Below are positions 22,020 through 32,737 of a DNA stretch of 64,000 nucleotides, in pieces. How positions within the stretch are numbered: position 1 is the first letter of the stretch; each line of letters opens with the position of its first letter. The notes under the pieces were generated by a model. It saw only the letters and a program-made list of their open reading frames with translations, made no database searches and was not told the DNA's origin. Source of the DNA: Leucocoprinus leucothites (taxonomy: Eukaryota > Basidiomycota > Agaricomycetes > Agaricales > Agaricaceae); assembly GCA_013368445.1 (NCBI GenBank), contig JAACJO010000002.1, forward strand, positions 2,480,001 to 2,544,000, in the 5' to 3' direction. A program made the translations under genes and the position numbers.

Positions 22020-24150
22020 ATGCCAGAACAACTCGTTGCCCTGCAAAACGAATCTCATCACATGGCAAGTTGCAACTTTCCTAACAGGAAACAACCGGTG
22101 GTTCTGCAAACAAGAAAAGCGATTGACTCGCCAATCAATCGTTTGCCGTTCGAGATCATCGTTACCATTTTCTTCCATGCAATATGCCATCCTTCTCCTT
22201 TCAGTCACTATACTTCATGGGGGACGCGACGCGTCCAGCTCGAGAGGGACCCTGAGGACGCGTTCTTTTCGGTCACTTTGGGGGCGGTATGCAGTTCATG
22301 GCGAAATGTTGTCCTGTCCACACCAAAGCTGTGGACCTACTTTGAATATCCCCAGTCAGTATGGAAGCGCAAGCGGGACTGTCGTTATCTACTTGCTCTA
22401 TACCTTCAAAATTCGAGACATCTTCCTATCTCCATCTCTCTCACCTTTATTGGCAATGTTGACGACACGTTGCTCTGGCACCCTTCTTTCGATCGTGCTC
22501 TAATTTCCAACTTAAAACGGATCCATTCCCTCTCTTTACAAAATCCTTCGCCTCGCTGGGTCTCCCAAATCAAGGACATCCCTTTCATTGTCAACTTATC
22601 GATTGACTGGGAATCCGGGTGGCCACATACCAAAGAACGCCTTCCCCTCCACAGATGTCACGCACTCGTTTGTCTCTCCCTCCACCGAGCTAGCGCCGCG
22701 CCAACATCAGATGTCCGTCGAATTATCTATCAAATCCCCTCCTCCCTCACTATCTTGGATCTATCGTTTATTCCAATTGACACCTGCATCAAGGCTATGC
22801 TCAGGTGCCCCAATTTGGTTGAGGCATACATACACAGTCATCAGGCAGATGATTACCACACTCCAGATTACCTCAGAGAAAACTGGTTCGCAGAACCAGT
22901 AGTGTTTTCGCATCTCAAGGTTTTCTTGTGGGATTGGTTACACAACGATTCAGACTGGGCGGAGGTTTTTTTTGAACATCTACAAACCCCAAGCTTATGC
23001 ATGCTTGTGCTAGTAGCGTCATTTGATGGACAGTTACAGGAACTATCTTCCGGTGAAAGGCGCTTTATTGATCAACTCCCTCAGACTCTTCGAACGCGAA
23101 GCTTCAACAAGTTACGGACGTCGACGTTGATTGCTTAGGCCACCTCCTCAACCATAAACCGTCCCTTGCGAATCTAATCATCTCCCATTGCGAAGTTGAC
23201 GCCATGGTCTCTATCTTCAACACCCTCCGTCTTCCAAAAGGCACCATTGATCAGCCAGTTTGCCTACCTCTGCTCAAATCCCTCATGATTGATAGTTGCA
23301 TGACTGAGGAGGATGGGGATATGCTATGTGAGCTCAGCGCCACCGATCTTGAGCCACTGGTTGAGACACTGGAGCACCGATTAAGCAAAGATGATACGTT
23401 TAAACTCGAGTTCTCTGGTATTGGTGTTGATTGGAGCCCAAAGTTGCAGAGAAAGCTACAGAGTTTGGTGGCGAAAGGGGTCCGGTTGGAACTGATAGAA
23501 GAGTCGGAACCGGTACACTGGCTACAAGTGCGCTGAGGATACTTACAAGTTTTTGGATCTTACATATACATATCTACGACACGGGACCTTGCCCGTGCAC
23601 GATCAAGCCTAATTAGAGTAGTTATGTGCTGAACGACTCGAAGATCATTTAGCTGTGGCATTCTTTCTCTCCTGACTCATTTGATCGATCGAGTCTCCAA
23701 GCATTCAGTTTCGCAGGCTCACGCGTTATCTGGAGATCTCACACAGAAGAATGCAGATGCTTCGGGCTAGTCGATCGTTTCGCACCCCGCATTAGATCAT
23801 TTGTGTCGTCGTTATGGTGGTTGACGAAGCGACCCTTCGATTGCGCTGGGTATTCTTGAGTGGGGAGGAGGGTGACTCTCGCTCTATGCAAGGAAGTGAC
23901 TCGGCGGACAGGAGGGACCTGTTCTGGAAGGTCGAGTCGTCGACTTCCATGACACTGGCTCTGGTAGGCCGTTCGGGCATGTTGATTCAGAACGGACTAC
24001 AAACACCGAATCTTCCCGTGTACTTTCTTAATGGGTGGCCTGCTTTCATGTATATGTTGAAACACATTCAACGAATACATTTTGTTTATACATCCAAAGG
24101 AGACGCCAAATTCAAGCTTAAAATTGGCTGGACAAACATCTGACAGTCCC
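21780..24150 (+). repeat. Tandem duplication, copy 1 (about 2.4 kb)
   Basis: Homologous over its length to 24562-26937, including about 240 bp upstream of the F-box ORF and about 600 bp downstream. Downstream parts carry small indels. Confidence 0.75.
22020..23536 (+). pseudogene. F-box protein gene, tandem copy 1, frameshifted
   Basis: First in-frame ATG at 22020 (MPEQLVALQNESHHM). The F-box segment is INRLPFEIIVTIFFHAICHPS, followed by VTLGAVCSSWRNVVLSTPKLWTYFEYP and a leucine-rich-like tail. It is close to the intact copy at 24819-26339, but a single T is missing at about 23097 (CGAACGC-GAAGC against CGAACGCTGAAGC). The first frame therefore ends at 23138 and the C-terminal 130 or so residues continue in another frame to 23536. 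F-box proteins recruit substrates to SCF ubiquitin ligases via Skp1. This copy would make a truncated protein. A sequencing error is possible but less likely, since other F-box genes here show similar lesions. Confidence 0.75.
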
Positions 24151-24818
24151 CTCTCCATTAGGGCTGTTTTGTAGACCAGATCGATCAATAGAGACACAGA
24201 TGAGTACTCCGAGTTTCCCACCCAACTATTGAAAATACTGGATCGGCTTATCCTGTGACGACTCAGGCCTCGGGGCTGCTCCTCGATTCCTGCTTAATTT
24301 AAGCTGACAGCTTAGAAAAAGATTTACAAAAGTGGACTTCGAACCTGGAAACGAGCCATTTGACAGTGGTTCTTGCATTGGAACCGCCGGAAATAATCTG
24401 TTGTAGTAGCTTTGCTATATTAAATCTAAATAATAGTTATAAAGGACATAATTTTATCAGTTACTTAACTGGTTTAATTGAAGGTGTTGACTACAAATTT
24501 AATCATCGACAAAGCTCAAAAGCTCCTAGGTCGGAGGTAGAGATATGATGCTGGTTCCTGAGGATGGAGAAGGTGAGGCTGAATGAGTGTAGTGGTGCTT
24601 AAGAGCACCTTAGGACTAGCATACATATATATACCTCAGATGAACAAGGTCCCGTATACCCATGCAACGAACTATCATAAGTGAAGCACTGAAGCATTTT
24701 CAAGACAACAACTCCGAGACGCTGGGCACGTGAACGTTTGAACCTGGGCTCAGTTGACGCTGGCTTTTACCAGTTCCCTTCTTCAAAGTTTCCACATTCT
24801 GCCTGCAAAATCAATTCA
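23537..24818. other. Intergenic region between the two F-box copies
   Basis: The first 600 bp is the duplicated downstream flank; 24562-24818 is the duplicated upstream flank. The middle part (24150-24560) is AT-rich and ends with a 30-bp motif (GATATGATGCTGGTTCCTGA near 24542) shared with 4456-4480. No gene recognised. Confidence 0.45.
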
Positions 24819-26937
24819 ATGCCAGAACAACTCATTTCGCCGCAGAACGAGTCTACTCACATGACAAAGTACGACTTTCCCAACAGGAAACAAAATGTGG
24901 TTTGGCAAACAAGAAATGCGATTGACTCGTCGATCAATCGTTTGCCATTCGAGACCATCTCTACCATTTTCTTCTACGCAATCTGCCACCCTTCTCCTTT
25001 CAATCACTATACTTCGTGGGGGACGCGACGCGTCCAGCTCAAGAGGAACCCTGAGGACGCGTTTTTTTCGGTCACTCTGGGGGCGGTATGCAGTTCTTGG
25101 CGAACTGTTGTCCTATCCACACCAAAGCTGTGGACTTACTTCGAATACCCCGAGTCAGCATGGAAGCGCAAGCGGGACTGTCGTTATCTACTTGCTCTAT
25201 ATCTTCACAATTCGAGACATCTCCCCATCTCCATCTCCCTCACCTTTACTGGCGACGTTGACAACTCGTTGCTCTGGCACCCTTCTTTCGATCGTGCTCT
25301 AATTTCCAACTTAAAACGGATTCATTCCCTCTCCTTACAAAATCCTCCGCCTTGTTGGGTCTCCCAACTCAAGGACATCCCTTTCATTGTCAACTTATCG
25401 ATTGACTGGGAATCCAGGTCACCACATACCAAAGAACGCCTTCCCCTCCACAGATGTCACGCACTCGTTTGTCTCTCCCTCCACCGAGCTAGCGCTGCGC
25501 CAACGTCAGATATCTGTCGAATTATCTATCAAATCCCCTCCTCCCTCACTATCTTGGATCTGTCGTTTATTCCAATTGACACCTGCATCAAGGCTATGCT
25601 CAGGTGCCCCAATTTAGTCGAGGCATACATACACAGTCATCAGGTTGAAGATGATTACTCCACTCCAGATTACCTCAGAGAAAACTGGTTCATAGAGCCA
25701 GTAGCCTTTCCGCATCTCAAGGTTTTCTTGTGGGATTGGTCACACGATGGTTCAGACTGGGCGGAGGTTTTTTTTGAGCGTCTACAAACCCCAAGCTTAT
25801 GCACGCTTGTGCTAGCAGCATCATATGATGGGCAGTTACAGGGGCTATCTTCCGGTGAAAGGCGCTTTATTGATCAACTCCCTCGAACTCTTCGAACGCT
25901 GAAGCTTCAACAAGTTGCCGACATCGACGTTGATAGCTTAGGTCACCTCCTCAACTATAAATCTTCCCTTGAGAATCTAATCGTCTCCTACTGCGAAGTT
26001 GAAGTCATGGCCTCTATCTTCAACATCCTCCATCCTCCAAAAGACACCACTGATCAGCCAATTTGCCTACCTCTGCTCAAATCCCTCTTGATTGTTAGTT
26101 GCGCAGTCGATGAAGATGAATGTGTTACATTGGAGCTCCAGGTTGCCGAGCTCGGGCCATTGGTTGAGGCACTGGAGCACCGATTAGGCACGGATGCGAC
26201 GTTCAAGCTCGAGTTTTCTAGGGTTGGCATTGATTGGAGCCCAAAGTTGCAGAGAAAGTTGCAGAGTTTGGTGGCGAAGGGGGTCCGTTTGGAACTTATA
26301 GAAGACTCGGAACCGGTAAATTGGCTACAGGTGCGCTGAGGATACTTACAAGTTTTTGGATGTTACATATACATACATATCTACGACACGGGACCTTGCC
26401 CGTGCACGATCAAGCCTAATTAGAGTAGTTACGTGCTGAACGACCCGAAGACCATTTGGTAGCGACATACTTTCCTCCCTCTGACTCTCTTTTATTCGCG
26501 GGCTCATCGTGCGTCATCTGGAGTTCTCACACAGAAAAATACCCATGCGTCGAGCCATTCGATCATTTCGCGGCGCTCCGCATTTGAAGAGGGATCCTTC
26601 ATGTCGTCGCTATGGTGGTTGACAAAACGACCCTTCAAGCTTCAATTACGCTGGATATTCTTGAGTGGGGAGGACCGTGACTCGCTCTGTGCAAGGGAGT
26701 GACGCTCGGCTCAGGCAGGAGCCTCGGACCTGTTCTGAAAGGTTGAATTCTATGACATCGACTCTGGTAGACCATTTGAGCATGTTGATTCAGAATGGAC
26801 TACAAACACTGAGAACTGAGTACTGAGTCTTCTCGTGTAAATTTTTATTGGCGGCTTGCTCTCCTGTCTCTGTTGAAACACATTCAATGAATATATTTCG
26901 TTTATATACCCAAGAGAAACACTTGACAGTCCCCCAA
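24562..26937 (+). repeat. Tandem duplication, copy 2 (about 2.4 kb)
   Basis: Counterpart of 21780-24150; contains the intact F-box gene. Confidence 0.75.
24819..26339 (+). CDS. F-box protein, tandem copy 2
   Basis: About 506 residues in one exon, from the first in-frame ATG at 24819 (the open frame extends upstream but without ATG). The F-box core INRLPFETISTIFFYAICHPS lies near residues 34-54, followed by FFSVTLGAVCSSWRTVVLSTPKLWTYFEYPES and then repeated LxxLxL-like segments (PSSLTILDLSFIPIDTCIKAML, RCPNLVEAYIHS) typical of mushroom F-box/LRR-like proteins. It ends SEPVNWLQVR. Predicted role: substrate adaptor of an SCF E3 ligase, target unknown. It is the functional-looking member of a tandem pair whose first copy is frameshifted. 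Confidence 0.8.
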   Translation: MPEQLISPQNESTHMTKYDFPNRKQNVVWQTRNAIDSSINRLPFETISTIFFYAICHPSPFNHYTSWGTRRVQLKRNPEDAFFSVTLGAVCSSWRTVVLSTPKLWTYFEYPESAWKRKRDCRYLLALYLHNSRHLPISISLTFTGDVDNSLLWHPSFDRALISNLKRIHSLSLQNPPPCWVSQLKDIPFIVNLSIDWESRSPHTKERLPLHRCHALVCLSLHRASAAPTSDICRIIYQIPSSLTILDLSFIPIDTCIKAMLRCPNLVEAYIHSHQVEDDYSTPDYLRENWFIEPVAFPHLKVFLWDWSHDGSDWAEVFFERLQTPSLCTLVLAASYDGQLQGLSSGERRFIDQLPRTLRTLKLQQVADIDVDSLGHLLNYKSSLENLIVSYCEVEVMASIFNILHPPKDTTDQPICLPLLKSLLIVSCAVDEDECVTLELQVAELGPLVEALEHRLGTDATFKLEFSRVGIDWSPKLQRKLQSLVAKGVRLELIEDSEPVNWLQVR

Positions 26938-27001
26938 AGAACTTGATTTATATACATCATAACTTTACCCTCCTCTCTTCAACCCCAGCCACACCATCTA
27001 G
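26340..27001. other. Convergent intergenic region
   Basis: Lies between the 3' ends of the F-box gene and the DLH gene. The first 600 bp is homologous to the region behind F-box copy 1; no gene seen. Confidence 0.45.
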
Positions 27002-28182
27002 TCAAGCATACTTGATAAACCACTCAACAGCATTCTTGAATGCTCCCTCTTTCCCAGCTTTCACCTTCGGATCACTCAAATCGCCACGAACAGCGAAACC
27101 ATGCGTACATCCCTCCCAATAAGCCCTCTCATATCCAGGGCCGAATTTACCTTGACCGAAGATCGTGTCAGCTTGAGCTTGGGCTTCATGAGGGAATTGA
27201 GTATCGGTGGTGCAACTGTTGATGAGGAGAGGTGCCTTGGATGTTTGAGCGTATTTCTGTTGGTCGAGGAAGGAGAGGTAAGTGGGTCAGTGAGTTGGTT
27301 TGAAAAAGGGAAAGTGTATATATGCGTTGCTACTCACCTCAAGATCATCAGGAACTTTCAGAAGCGAGGGGTGGCAGACAACGCTGGCTTTAATGACATT
27401 TTCAAACGCGAGGTCAAAGACGTAACGACCTGGAGTGAGATGGTATAAGAGATGGATGAGTACGTAGTGCAGGTTAAAAATGCGCACCACCAAAGCAATA
27501 ACCGACAGCAACAAATTCCTTCACGTCCTGTTCGACGAGCCCAGCAATGACCTTGTCCAGAGTTGGGCGGGTCTGCTCTTGCATGTGGTTCGAGAGCCAT
27601 TTCATGAGATCAAAATCAGCCTAATTTGTCGATGGGAAGTAAGCGCCATATATGGAAGGTATCAGTGATTAGTTGAACAGTACCCGGCCAAGAGAATCAG
27701 GAGCAAGAGCGTCGCCGTTGAGGTAGTCAGGAATAACGGTCTAAAGATAAGCACGAATCAGAAACATTAATACACTCTCTGGATATTGCAGACGTACGTA
27801 GAATCCATTGCGAGCGTAATCATCGGCGAGGAGCTGGTTTGAGGCAAAAGAGTGCCTTGATTGAGTTACATCTAGGTTGTCATAGATCGACAGTGACGAA
27901 CCTGGGCGTTGATCAACTTGTGGCCAAAGACATCTGGGAGGTAGAGGAGGGCTTTATCCTTGGGGTAATCGACGGTAGGAGTGGCGATATAGACATCAAC
28001 GCCGTTGATCTGGGTCTCCTTGCCTGTGAAACAAAAATGGGTAAATATCTACAACACGATCGGGCGAGACGCACCCTCAGGCGTGCCCTCGTGCCTAACG
28101 CCTACGTTCTGTGTCAGTTTGGTAGATCCTAGACGTACTGAGCAACGAGCTCACCGGAAATACAGTGCTTGCAGAGACTCAT
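27002..28182 (-). CDS. Dienelactone hydrolase family protein
   Basis: Intact gene of eight predicted exons encoding about 249 residues, the usual size for the family. Exons 1-3 (28155-28182, 28075-28101, 27902-28023) encode MSLCKHCISG, VRHEGTPEG and KETQINGVDVYIATPTVDY; later exons give LLADDYARNGFY, VIPDYLNGDALAPDSLGR, then FDLMKWLSNHMQEQTRP with GYCFGG (nucleophile Cys about 132), and the last exon LLINSCTTDTQFP (Asp about 183) and CTHGFAVRGDLSDP (His about 217), ending KYA. This Cys-Asp-His triad hydrolyses dienelactones or related esters. Fungal members are cytosolic and of mostly unknown physiological substrate. The broken paralogue at 7454-21167 has the same exon plan. All introns have GT-AG ends. 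Confidence 0.9.
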
Positions 28183-28562
28183 TTCGTGGTGAGAAAATAG
28201 ATAAGAGATGGTGAGGAGCTTAGGAGGACCTGGTGTCGTCGATTGGGAGTGCTTTATAACCGGCCGGACTAATTATAGTGATCTCTGTCCCCCTCTGAGC
28301 CTCGAATTCGCACGTGGAATGTCCCGCAACACTCTGTGGGAGAGGCAGATGCCGGTTGGGGGTGTTATTCCTCACTCAGTAAGCCTCATTTGGGGCAAAG
28401 GTATACGCAAGACATTCGGCCAACGTCCACGGCTATCACGAAATCCGGAAAATACTATTCGCTGTCATACAAATGGCTACAAATCCTAGCGGGTGCGTTA
28501 GTCATTTATGCATACGATACGATGATATCACCCACCGTACAAAAATAAATATATCGGGCGTT
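28183..28562. other. Intergenic, upstream of DLH and downstream of Sds3-like gene
   Basis: No gene recognised. It should contain the DLH promoter; no clear TATA box. Confidence 0.4.
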
Positions 28563-29881
28563 TCAACTCGTTTTCGGCCCAAGCGTCGCGGCTGCGTTCC
28601 GACGGCGCTTATTTCCCCGACGAATATCAATCATGTCATTGTCCGCCTCTGGGTCCTTGTTTAGCCCCAACATTGTGATACTCTTGCCTAGTCCTCCGAT
28701 AGCTTGGTTTTGACCTGCTCCTCCACCCTTTTGTCTTCTTCGACCTCCGCCACCACCACCGTTTCCGGCACCAGTTCCCGCGCCACCTCCATTCGATGAT
28801 GTGGTTGATGTGAGCGGCAGAGGGAATGGGGATGGGATTTCGTCTACGGATAGTGAGTGCGGGTTTGGGAAGGGACCCATAGTTATTGGTAAACTGCTAA
28901 TCAGGCCGCCGTTGGTAGGTGGGCCTGGTGTCGGGGGTGGCGAAGTCCCTAGTTTGTTACGAAGTTTACGCGTTAGGGGTGGTCTTGAGTGGGCGTCAAG
29001 TGAAGCGTCTACAAAATACGAAGTCAGCATAAGAGTGGATTAGATTGCATTGTGAGGAAACTGACCGCCCATTGCGCCTTCGCCTTCCTTTTCCTCACGT
29101 GCCTTTTTTCGTCGTTCTTCGATTCCTTCGAGTAGTCGTTCCCGGACACGGTCTCGTCCTTTCTTCCACTCTTCCTCTACCCTGTCGCGCTCTTCTTCGT
29201 ACGCAGTCTGTGCACAATCAATTGCATAGCGTTCTTCGTTCTCCAGCTGCGCGAGTACCGCTGAGCGTTCGAGTGAAAGGGGCAGCAGCCTAAGGTTGAA
29301 CATAGAGCTGGTCTCTGGCCGTAGCGACAGCTGCACAGACATGCTATGCAGCTGGGAAACATTTTCGTGAAAGTATCGGCCACTGTACAAGCGGGGCGTC
29401 ATGAGAAGGGAAAAGGTCAAGGTCAAGGGAAGAACGTACTCCTCTCTCCTATCAATCATCTCCTTCCCTAGCTTCCCCGCGATCTCCCTCTTCCGCTTCT
29501 CCCTCTTTCCTTCATCGATCACAGCTCCATAAACAAACTCAGCTTGGCAACAAGTATAAACGAGAATGACGACGCACCATGGCCTCGTGAGCTAGGACCT
29601 GCAATAGCAGCGTGTCCATGATGCCCATAAGCTCCTCCTCCACCACCTGGTCCCATCTCCCCCATGTCGGTTGCCATGTAGCCCGTCCTTGCCTTGTGTG
29701 CCGAGCCATATGGCACGGCAAACAGTCCTTGTTGCGGTGGCATCGTCTCGGAGTGTTCTGGGGCTTCAGAGGGTCGTGAGTTGTTCTGTTGTGCTTTGTT
29801 CAGGGAGGATTCCTTACGAGGAGTGACGGAGCCATCAATAGACCCCGTCACGTCACGCGATCGAGCGAAAATTCGCATCAA
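28563..29881 (-). CDS. Sds3-like protein (Sin3/HDAC complex component)
   Basis: Four predicted exons: 29578-29881, 29440-29524, 29066-29382 and 28563-29008. They total 1152 bp (383 residues) with phases that fit exactly. N-terminal Gly/Ala-rich part (MGEMGPGGGGGAYGHH), then REKRKREIAGKLGKEMIDRRE, YFHENVSQLHSMSVQLSLRPE and the Sds3 coiled coil (SLERSAVLAQLENEERYAID, then YEEERDRVEEEWKKGRDRVR). The C-terminus is TRKLRNKLGTSPPPTPGPPT, a Gly-rich run and a basic tail (RRGNKRRRNAAATLG). Sds3/BRMS1 family proteins dimerise through the coiled coil and hold the Rpd3/Sin3 histone deacetylase complex together in the nucleus. Start chosen at the first ATG of exon 1; a downstream Met is also possible. 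Confidence 0.8.
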
Positions 29882-30621
29882 TCGGGGTTAACGGATCTAA
29901 GGTTTGTTTGATGGATCAAGTTTGCGGATGTTTTCTTTCTTTTCCTAACATGAAATTTCAGCGCATATCGACCACGTATCCAGAGACCCACAGGCAGACC
30001 GCGCTTGCGAGTAACGACTACTCTTGCATCCCACTCCGTACGCCCTGGACCGTTCTTTGGATGCCAGTGACTGAAAGGCGCTGATAGGGTGTTATTATTA
30101 AAAGTGAATGTTGCTCGGAAGCCTTACCGACAAGGGCCATTTTTCCTACTGGCTAGGCCCAAAAACGTTGTCGGGTGCTCCTCCGTGCTCACGCGCCTAT
30201 AACCTTACTCAATTCGAGTGTGGCGTCGTCTCAGCGACGACCGACAGCCTTCCATTCATCATATCCTTGGCCACCCATACACGCGACCCAACTTCCCTCC
30301 GTAATAACCGCCTGCTATATCACTCCAAATTCTTTACTGGTATTTCTTCCATGTCTGCGCCTTACCCCATTACATCAAAATCTCGCAATCCTCTTCTAGA
30401 CCCAACAAACCCGTTTTCAGAGCATAAATCGCTCAGCGAGGATCGACTTGGAGCGTGTTTGCGATGATATACCCAAGGGTGGCCTAAATCGCTTATCACA
30501 CCTGGGTTCCTGGGAATATCCATTTCCGGTACGAACTGCCATCTGCTCTTTTAATACGTTACATATATAACTGACTCCGTTTGCCTGGGATCAGTCTTTT
30601 TTCTTCTCGTCTTCTCCTTCC
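29882..30621. other. Divergent promoter region
   Basis: Between the leftward Sds3-like gene and a rightward F-box gene. Pyrimidine-rich stretch just before the F-box ATG; no gene recognised. Confidence 0.45.
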
Positions 30622-32427
30622 ATGCGGGCTCTCCCCAATCTCTGTCCCCAGTGTGGATTCTCTCCGAACGCTGTCCAGAAGAGCTCCGACTTCCCCTCCC
30701 CTTGCAAAGTTCCCAACATCTCACCATTCTCGCCTTCGGATGCAAAGTTACACTCACCCAAAGATGCCGAGTCCATGCTTCTTTGCCAAGAGATCAGCCG
30801 GATAGACGATGCAATCCACCAACTTTATGAAGAACGAGCATCTCTCTGCCGTAGGCTCAATGAAACCCAGTCTTTCGTCGCGAACCTCCCATCCAACGTC
30901 CTCATCACTATCTTTGAATACGTTTGTCCGCCGTCTGAATACAACTCATCTCATCAACGCATACGGAGACCTCAAGACGCCAAACCACTCGTTCTTCCTA
31001 TTTTTGCACTAAGCGCCGTATCAACCCGCTGGCGCCAAATCCTCCTCTTCGCACCTTTTTTTTGGTCAAAGTTGGACTGGCATTGGAAGTATCATTTATC
31101 CCCGGATGATACTTCCGCCCTCCTCCGCACGTATTTCACACGTGCATCTCCACTCAAATTTGATCTCAAGCTCACAATTGACGAGAAATGGGAGATCGAG
31201 AACACAATCCCGTATAATAACCCAGATCATGTCGATGGGCATCTGGATGCTCTCAAGCAAACCATCTTCTACGAGAACTGTGATCGGATCGGGAAGTTGA
31301 GTTTAGACGCACCTATACGCTGGCTCCACCTCCTCTCCAACTCATTCATCCACCTATCCGACCTCTCGTTACGTTCCGGTCGCATCGACGAGTGCATCGA
31401 CTTATCCCACCTGCACTCCCTCACGAGAGTAACATTTATGAACATCAAAGCCACCCCAGTACTCCCCTGGAAACGCATATCCACCATCCACCTGATCTAC
31501 GCACACATCAACGTCGCCCTCGACCTCCTCAAACGCTGTCCTCACCTCACCTCCTTCCACTCTCATCACCCCAACCCTGTAAAGAATGGGTCCATCACAC
31601 AGACGATCAAAGATCCCATCACACTTTCACATCTCAAATGGCTCGAATGGAACTGCGTGGGTAGTCTTTGGGACGATGCACTTTTCAGGTTTATGTCTTT
31701 CCCGAATTTGAAGAGGTTGAGTTTGAGTGGGGACGTTTCGTGGAATTTGGATTGGGAACAGACGTTGATGGCGTTTTTGATGAGGTTGCCGGTGGATCCT
31801 CCTCTTAATCTTGAGTTGGGGTATATTAGGGATTATAGCGGAGACCCGGTGCCGGTTTTGAAGACGATTTTTCGTGCACTTGGTTCTTCGCTTCGGGATT
31901 TGACTGTATTGGAAGATGATCATACATTCCTTGAGAAGCTTATCACGCTTCTTATACCCTCCTCATCACCCTACTCCTCTCCTTCCCCGCCGTCCTCCCC
32001 TTCCTCCCCGTCATCCCCATCACTATCCTCTCTTACCTCCTCCACTTCCTCCTTCTTCACCTCCCTCAACTACAGAAACAAAATCTACCTCCCCTCCCTA
32101 CACACCTTCTCCATCCACTCCGCATCCACACGCGATCTTTCCTCCACCGCCAACACTCTCAACCACGGCGCCAGCGTCTTCACCCGCCTCCGTGGAGCAC
32201 CACCACAATCTCCAGCTATCATTCATGGGGATTTGTTTGTCGAGTTGTTGAGACAACGAAGGAAGGTGTTACATGTGCAGAAGTTTTCTTTGGACTTGAA
32301 TTTGAGTACGATGTGTGGGTGCTTTGGAGAGTGGAGGAAGAGGTGTAAGGAGGAGGTGAGGAAGTTGATTGAGGAGGGATTTGAGTTGGAGGTGCTTGAG
32401 AGGGGGAAGAGGGTTGAGTGGTTGTAG
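30622..32427 (+). CDS. F-box protein with N-terminal CPxCG motif
   Basis: Single exon, 601 residues. It starts MRALPNLCPQCGFSP, a single knuckle-like CPQCG that recurs in the F-box gene at 35042-36816. A short coiled coil follows (EISRIDDAIHQLYEERASLC, about residues 54-73), then the F-box (VANLPSNVLITIFEYVCPPS, about 90-109), LSAVSTRWRQILLFAPFFWSKL and leucine-rich-like segments. Near residues 445-480 there is a low-complexity Ser/Pro run (SPYSSPSPPSSPSSPSSPSL). It ends LERGKRVEWL. Likely an SCF substrate adaptor; target unknown. The plan coiled coil, F-box, WRxV-type helix and LRR-like tail is shared by all F-box genes of this cluster. Confidence 0.82.
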   Translation: MRALPNLCPQCGFSPNAVQKSSDFPSPCKVPNISPFSPSDAKLHSPKDAESMLLCQEISRIDDAIHQLYEERASLCRRLNETQSFVANLPSNVLITIFEYVCPPSEYNSSHQRIRRPQDAKPLVLPIFALSAVSTRWRQILLFAPFFWSKLDWHWKYHLSPDDTSALLRTYFTRASPLKFDLKLTIDEKWEIENTIPYNNPDHVDGHLDALKQTIFYENCDRIGKLSLDAPIRWLHLLSNSFIHLSDLSLRSGRIDECIDLSHLHSLTRVTFMNIKATPVLPWKRISTIHLIYAHINVALDLLKRCPHLTSFHSHHPNPVKNGSITQTIKDPITLSHLKWLEWNCVGSLWDDALFRFMSFPNLKRLSLSGDVSWNLDWEQTLMAFLMRLPVDPPLNLELGYIRDYSGDPVPVLKTIFRALGSSLRDLTVLEDDHTFLEKLITLLIPSSSPYSSPSPPSSPSSPSSPSLSSLTSSTSSFFTSLNYRNKIYLPSLHTFSIHSASTRDLSSTANTLNHGASVFTRLRGAPPQSPAIIHGDLFVELLRQRRKVLHVQKFSLDLNLSTMCGCFGEWRKRCKEEVRKLIEEGFELEVLERGKRVEWL

Positions 32428-32737
32428 TATATATGTAGAACTTACCTAGAGTTTTTTTTTTCGGTTTTGCTGGGCTTTTCGGGTCGGTTTGTATATATGG
32501 AAGTATACCTGTTGCTTTCGTCCTTTTGGTTTTGGTTTTTTGTTGTAAGGATATATCTAGATTGTATGATATTCACTTAGATGGGTTATGGACAGTATGG
32601 AGGCATGGTTCATAAAGCATGTATTGAGCTTACGCAGTCATATAAAAAGCATACGACGGTCGAGATAAGAATAATAAACTAATCAGGTAAACACCAAGCT
32701 AGACCAACCGACTTAAATCAGTGGACCACAACGCCAT
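32428..32737. other. Convergent intergenic region
   Basis: Contains the 3' ends of two F-box genes; T-rich runs (32453-32462, 32524-32545) on the plus strand; nothing else seen. Confidence 0.45.

Noticed and set aside
31916..32251. Pro/His-rich frame inside the F-box gene at 30622
   Set aside because: Alternate frame of the Ser/Pro low-complexity run; the F-box frame is continuous through it.
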